Source of the DNA: Methylococcus sp. UBA6136
GTDB lineage: Bacteria; Pseudomonadota; Gammaproteobacteria; Methylococcales; Methylococcaceae
Assembly (NCBI GenBank): GCA_002423305.1
Contig: DIVI01000194.1
Span: 2,099 to 11,661 of the forward strand
DNA: 9,563 nucleotides
Direction of reading: 5' to 3'
Each line of letters opens with the position of its first letter. Position 1 is the first letter of the stretch. Position numbers and translations under genes: made by a program. Below, in pieces: positions 6,200-9,563 of the stretch. The notes beneath the pieces are model-generated. The model was not told the DNA's origin. It did no database searches and saw only the letters and a program-made list of their open reading frames with translations.

Positions 6200-8528
6200 T
6201 GCATTTTTCGGATTTTTGAGAATCAAGCCAATGGTGTGGTTGAAACCGCTGATTCTTCTGGCCTATTTGGCTCTCATCTCCCCATTGACCCTGGCAGAGG
6301 AACCTGATCAGGGATGGCGATCAATGGCCGATCTCGACCAGAAACGCATCGGTTATGTGACCGGCATGGTGTTTGATGGCTGGCTTCATCAAAACCACCC
6401 ACACGCAGATCTGCCCAGCTTCAACAATCCTTCCGACCTGATTCAGGCGTTGAAGTCCGGCAAGGTGGACGCCGCCGTGCTGGCACGGATCAGCGCCAAG
6501 GCCATCGTTCAGGCCAATCCCGAACTCGCCATTCTTGATGATCGCTTCATGTCCTTTCCGCTTGGGATCGGTTTTCATCAGGAACGCGATGACCTGCGCG
6601 AGCGATTCAACCAGTACCTGGCCAGGCTTCACGCAGATGGCCGCTATGAGGTCATGCACCAGCGCTGGTTCGTCGACGATCCGGAACAGGCCGTCATGCC
6701 CGACCAGCGGCCAAAGTCTCCCAAGGAAAGTGTGAGTCTCGCCGTTGCGGTGGCAGACCTGCCCTACATTGCCTACAAGGATGAACGCTACATCGGTTTC
6801 GACATCGAGATTCTGCAAGGCTGGGCAGCCGAAGAAAACATCGATCTGAAAATCCAGGCCCTGGATTTCGGCGCCTTGTTGCCCTCCATCGCATCCGGCA
6901 AGGCTGACATCATTGCCGATGGCCTGGCGATTACTGAGGAACGGCGCAAGGCTGTCGATTTCTCGGAACCCTATGGTGAAGAGCATGGTGCCGCCATCGT
7001 GGTTGCGGCGAACATGGCGTCTCATGCCGGGAGCCCTGATGCCCGTCGAACTCAGGGTCTGGCGATGAAAACCATGGCGGACCTCGCCAAGGTCCGCATC
7101 GGCGTACCTACCGGAACGACCATGGATCTTTATGCGACGCGTCATTACCCGGATGCCGAAATCGTGCGTTTCAACACCCGAGCCGATCTGGTCCTGAGCC
7201 TGAGGCACAACAAGACCGACGTGATCCTGATCGATGAAGTGGCTGCCAAAACGATAATTTTGCCGGACAATCCGGAACTCGCCATTCTCAACAGCCATTT
7301 CGATCGAACCGATACCGCCGCCGCGTTTCAACAATCCAACACCGATCTGCGCAGGCGCTTCGATGAGTTTCTGGAGATCAGCCGAAAAGATGGCACCCTG
7401 AAGGAGATTGCTGAACGCTGGATGGTGGCCAGGCCGGGACAGGTTCAAATGCCGGTCATACCCCAGAGCACCGACGGAACCGCCCTACGCGTCGGGGTTG
7501 CCCAGAACCTGGGACTACCATTCATTACCGTCTCGGACGGACGGTATGTCGGCATGGAAGCCGAGATTGCCCAGCGTTTTGCAGCCGATGAAAGGGTTCC
7601 GCTCAAGTTCGTGCCAATGGAATTCGATGGGCTGATCGCCTCTCTCACCGTCGGCAAGATCGACCTGATCGTGTCCGATCTTTCGGTCACCGACGAGCGC
7701 AAGAAAAGTGTCAGTTTTTCCCAGCCCTACGGGGCCGAACAGATGGCGGCCGTAGTCCGATCCAGTGACCTGCATTCCTCGCTGAGAGCGGCGTCACCTG
7801 CCGGCAGTGTCTCAAAGCCTTCCGAGCAAATGCCCGGCCGGATGGATGCCTTCATGGACAGCCTGCACTCCACCTTCTTCAAGGAGGCACGCTGGAAGCT
7901 CATCCTCCATGGTCTCTGGACCACGGTGCTGGTGTCGGTCTTCGCGACGCTACTGGGGACCTTGCTAGGAGCGGGCGTGTGCTTCCTCCGCATGTCCGAT
8001 CACTGGCTGCCAAGACAAATCGGGCGTTTCTACATTGCCGTGGTCCGGGGTCTCCCGGTGCTACTCCTGTTGATGCTCATTTTCTACGTGGGATTTGCCC
8101 GAATTGATGTCAATCCATTGCTGGTGGCCATCATTGCATTCGGCATGAACTTCGCCGCTTATGTCGCGGAGATGTTCCGCAGCGGGGTGGAAGGCGTGGA
8201 TCGAGGACAACACGAGGCGGGCATCGCGATGGGGTTTACCCCGGTTCAGACCTTCTTCCATATCATCCTGCCGCAAGCCGTCCGCCGCATCCTGCCGGTC
8301 TACCGGGGCGAGTTCATCTCGCTGGTGAAGATGACCTCCATCGTGGGCTATATAGGGGTCCAGGATCTGACGAAGGCCAGCGACATCATTCGCAGTCGCA
8401 CCTTTGAAGCCTTCTTCCCGCTGGTAATGGTGGCTCTGATCTACTTTCTGGTGATCTGGGTCTTGGGTTGGGCGCTGGATGCGATCGATCGTCGCACCGA
8501 TCCGGCCTGGCGTCGGCGGCGGGCCTAG
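6192..8528 (+). CDS. Fused periplasmic substrate-binding domains and HisM/GlnP-type permease with split receptor halves
   Basis: 778 residues. A signal or anchor segment (about 14-35, MVWLKPLILLAYLALISPLTLA) is followed by SBP_bac_3-like modules. Residues 45-162 match only the second half of such a domain (lobe 2 plus closing helix). Residues 180-412 form a complete domain with DGLAITEER251 and GVPTGTT (304-310) and LIDEVAA (346-352). Residues 430-524 match only a first half, with SDLSVTDER503. By analogy with HisJ, the Arg binds the ligand carboxylate and the Asp of IDE its amino group; the N-terminal half has LARISA instead of LIDEVA, so that Asp is missing. Residues 565-770 are the permease, with membrane segments near 570-597, 612-636, 640-661, 703-722 and 740-762 and the EAA loop EAGIAMGF...LPQA (675-696). 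GlnP of lactococci is a known precedent for receptors fused to a permease, but with whole domains in order. The start is backed by GGAAAG about 8 nt upstream. The gene is translationally coupled to the ATPase. The transported amino acid is unknown. Confidence 0.92.
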   Translation: MNNAFFGFLRIKPMVWLKPLILLAYLALISPLTLAEEPDQGWRSMADLDQKRIGYVTGMVFDGWLHQNHPHADLPSFNNPSDLIQALKSGKVDAAVLARISAKAIVQANPELAILDDRFMSFPLGIGFHQERDDLRERFNQYLARLHADGRYEVMHQRWFVDDPEQAVMPDQRPKSPKESVSLAVAVADLPYIAYKDERYIGFDIEILQGWAAEENIDLKIQALDFGALLPSIASGKADIIADGLAITEERRKAVDFSEPYGEEHGAAIVVAANMASHAGSPDARRTQGLAMKTMADLAKVRIGVPTGTTMDLYATRHYPDAEIVRFNTRADLVLSLRHNKTDVILIDEVAAKTIILPDNPELAILNSHFDRTDTAAAFQQSNTDLRRRFDEFLEISRKDGTLKEIAERWMVARPGQVQMPVIPQSTDGTALRVGVAQNLGLPFITVSDGRYVGMEAEIAQRFAADERVPLKFVPMEFDGLIASLTVGKIDLIVSDLSVTDERKKSVSFSQPYGAEQMAAVVRSSDLHSSLRAASPAGSVSKPSEQMPGRMDAFMDSLHSTFFKEARWKLILHGLWTTVLVSVFATLLGTLLGAGVCFLRMSDHWLPRQIGRFYIAVVRGLPVLLLLMLIFYVGFARIDVNPLLVAIIAFGMNFAAYVAEMFRSGVEGVDRGQHEAGIAMGFTPVQTFFHIILPQAVRRILPVYRGEFISLVKMTSIVGYIGVQDLTKASDIIRSRTFEAFFPLVMVALIYFLVIWVLGWALDAIDRRTDPAWRRRRA
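6324..7763 (+). repeat. Tandem ~252-codon duplication within the receptor part
   Basis: Two units in the order second-half then first-half: residues 45-about 290 and 293-about 524. Matching landmarks are NPELAIL at 109-115 and 360-366 (offset 251), and YIGF at 200 and YVGM at 452 (offset 252). At the DNA level, bases 6515-6535 and 7268-7288 agree at 20 of 21 positions, exactly 753 bp (251 codons) apart. This points to duplication in a shifted register, or loss of one half from each end of an older array. Confidence 0.7.
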
Positions 8529-8533
8529 CCGCC
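8515..8533. terminator. Weak GC hairpin at the convergent gene ends
   Basis: GGCGGC (8515-8520) and GCCGCC (8528-8533) form a 6-bp stem with a 7-nt loop straddling both stop codons. There is no T-tract on either strand, so intrinsic termination is doubtful; it may only slow polymerase between the converging transcripts. Confidence 0.2.
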
Positions 8534-9088
8534 CGGCAGGCCCAGAACCCGCGCCATGACGATGGCATTTTCCCGGCCATTCCGTGCGGCGGGATAATAA
8601 TCCTTGCGCATGCCGATCTCGTTGAAGCCCATGCTCTCGTAAAGGCGGATGGCAGCGGGATTGCTGGGCCTGACCTCCAGAAACAGACTGTCGGCCTTGA
8701 AACGGGTGGCCTCGTCTATCAGCTTCTGCATAATGGCCCTGCCATAGCCTTGGCCCTGCCAGCCCGGTGCCACACATAGGTTCAATACGTGTGACTCGCC
8801 TCCTCCAATCGTGGAGATGCCATAGCCCACGACTTCTCGCGCTCGCTCGCCGATCCAGCAGTGGTACCCAATCTTGAAGCAACTGCGGAAGGTTTCCGGT
8901 TCCCACGGAAATTCATAGGCAGCGGCTTCGATGCGGGCGAGGACCTCGATATCCTTGCGCTCCATCGGGCGCAGAATCAATTCGGCGTTTTGCACAAGGC
9001 TGGGAAAATGTTGGTAGTAGAAGTCCGCTTCCGCGTCGTATCGAATCCAGCGTCTGGCCTTGTCCAGAAAATCGAGCAAAGCATCCAT
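8525..9088 (-). CDS. rimI: Ribosomal protein S18 alanine N-acetyltransferase
   Basis: 187 residues. A GNAT fold from about residue 37, with acetyl-CoA-binding motif A VLNLCVAPGWQGQGYG (101-116) and the RimI signature LEVRPSN-AAIRLYESMGF (137-155) followed by RKDYYP. E138 and Y150 sit where RimI of enteric bacteria has its catalytic Glu and Tyr. It acetylates the N-terminal alanine of ribosomal protein S18 in the cytoplasm. RimI proteins are usually near 150 residues; here about 36 extra N-terminal residues (MDALLDFLDKARRWIR...) precede the fold. The start at 9088 is preferred because it lies 4 nt after the glycosylase stop, which fits operon coupling; a start at Met42 (8965) would remove the first beta strand (AELILRP). 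It converges with the permease gene, sharing the 4 bases CTAG. Confidence 0.93.
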   Translation of the reverse strand: MDALLDFLDKARRWIRYDAEADFYYQHFPSLVQNAELILRPMERKDIEVLARIEAAAYEFPWEPETFRSCFKIGYHCWIGERAREVVGYGISTIGGGESHVLNLCVAPGWQGQGYGRAIMQKLIDEATRFKADSLFLEVRPSNPAAIRLYESMGFNEIGMRKDYYPAARNGRENAIVMARVLGLPGG

Positions 9089-9092
9089 GTGC

Positions 9093-9563
9093 CTAGTTCC
9101 CGGTGGATTGACTGAGGGTACGTCGAGCCAGCTTGAGATCTTCCCAGGCCCGTCGCTTTTCCGTCTGGGAGCGAAGCAGATAGGCTGGGTGATAGGTCAC
9201 CACCAGCGGGGTGGAATGATAGTCGTGCACGACGCCGCGCAGCTTGCCGATGGGCGTCGCGGTTTTCAGCAGGTTCTGGGCAGCAATGCGGCCTACGGCA
9301 ATGATGATGGAGGGTTTGACCAGCGCCACCTGTGAAAGCAGGTGCGATTCGCAGGCGGCTGCCTCTTCTTGCGAGGGGTCACGATTCTTGGGCGGGCGAC
9401 ACTTCAGCACATTAGCGATGTAAACCTCTTCACGGGACAACCCCAGCGCCTTGATCATTTCATCGAGCAATTGTCCGGCGCGACCAACGAATGGCTCACC
9501 CCGGAGATCTTCCTGTTCCCCCGGGGCCTCGCCGATGAACATCCATTTTGCCTGTCGGCTGCC
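9093..9563 (-). CDS. Family-4 uracil-DNA glycosylase, 5' part beyond the window
   Basis: The frame is open from the right edge, and 156 C-terminal residues are visible. It removes uracil from DNA as the first step of base-excision repair. Motifs seen are WMFIGEAPGEQED (motif A with the GEAPG loop), PFVGRAGQLLDEM, and the second active-site motif HPAYLLR. CRPPKNRDP and the Cys 16 residues later have the spacing of the third and fourth iron-sulfur ligands in family-4 enzymes; the first two ligands would lie in the missing part. The Met at 9542 is internal, because the WM-F-I-G-E-A-P-G strand continues upstream in frame (GSRQAKW), so it is not the start. The stop lies 4 nt before rimI, and the two are probably co-transcribed. 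Confidence 0.93.
   Translation of the reverse strand, partial: GSRQAKWMFIGEAPGEQEDLRGEPFVGRAGQLLDEMIKALGLSREEVYIANVLKCRPPKNRDPSQEEAAACESHLLSQVALVKPSIIIAVGRIAAQNLLKTATPIGKLRGVVHDYHSTPLVVTYHPAYLLRSQTEKRRAWEDLKLARRTLSQSTGN

Noticed and set aside
6321..7448. 375-codon open frame on the minus strand
   Set aside because: It is wholly antisense to the receptor part of the permease gene, has no recognisable motifs, and is explained by the codon bias of the real plus-strand gene.
8061..8906. 281-codon open frame on the minus strand
   Set aside because: It runs antisense to the permease domain and out of frame through rimI; its composition is low-complexity Arg/His/Gly, as expected for a shadow frame.

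Overview
The window looks like chromosomal DNA of a Gram-negative proteobacterium, probably gamma- or betaproteobacterial. The evidence is the convergent rimI plus family-4 uracil-DNA glycosylase pair, the polar-amino-acid ABC transporter, and Sec-exported proteins carrying GG-x-V-x-GL / TQPSGQTC repeats, which I associate with exported proteins of proteobacteria. No rRNA, tRNA, CRISPR, transposase or phage gene is visible. The genus cannot be named from this sequence.

Left part (1-4851, minus strand): two large secreted-protein genes in one probable operon. The promoter-proximal gene (4851-2704) encodes a right-handed parallel beta-helix protein with a signal peptide, of the kind found among polysaccharide-active enzymes. 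The distal gene (2654 to beyond the left edge) is open for 884 codons. It encodes an exported protein with a GH64-like (beta-1,3-glucanase / thaumatin-like) catalytic region, a large Cys-rich insertion and at least three C-terminal beta-sandwich-like repeats. A 17-codon hydrophobic ORF sits exactly between them. It overlaps the upstream stop (TAATG) and the downstream start (ATGA) and has the strongest Shine-Dalgarno sequence of the three, so it may be a translational coupler.

Middle (4852-5089): a 238-bp divergent intergenic region with one plausible sigma-70-type promoter for the minus-strand operon.

Right-centre (5090-8528, plus strand): a two-gene, 8-bp-overlapping operon for a polar-amino-acid-type ABC importer with two unusual proteins. 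The ATPase has a normal GlnQ/HisP-like core followed by about 110 residues that resemble a degenerate RsbW/SpoIIAB-type (GHKL) ATPase domain. The permease is fused behind a signal peptide and substrate-binding modules in the order second half, complete domain, first half, permease. This suggests a split or circularly permuted second receptor whose two halves lie about 270 residues apart in the chain.

Right edge (8525-9563, minus strand): rimI, converging with the permease gene on a shared CTAG, and the 3' part of a family-4 uracil-DNA glycosylase gene that runs off the window. These two are ordinary core genes.
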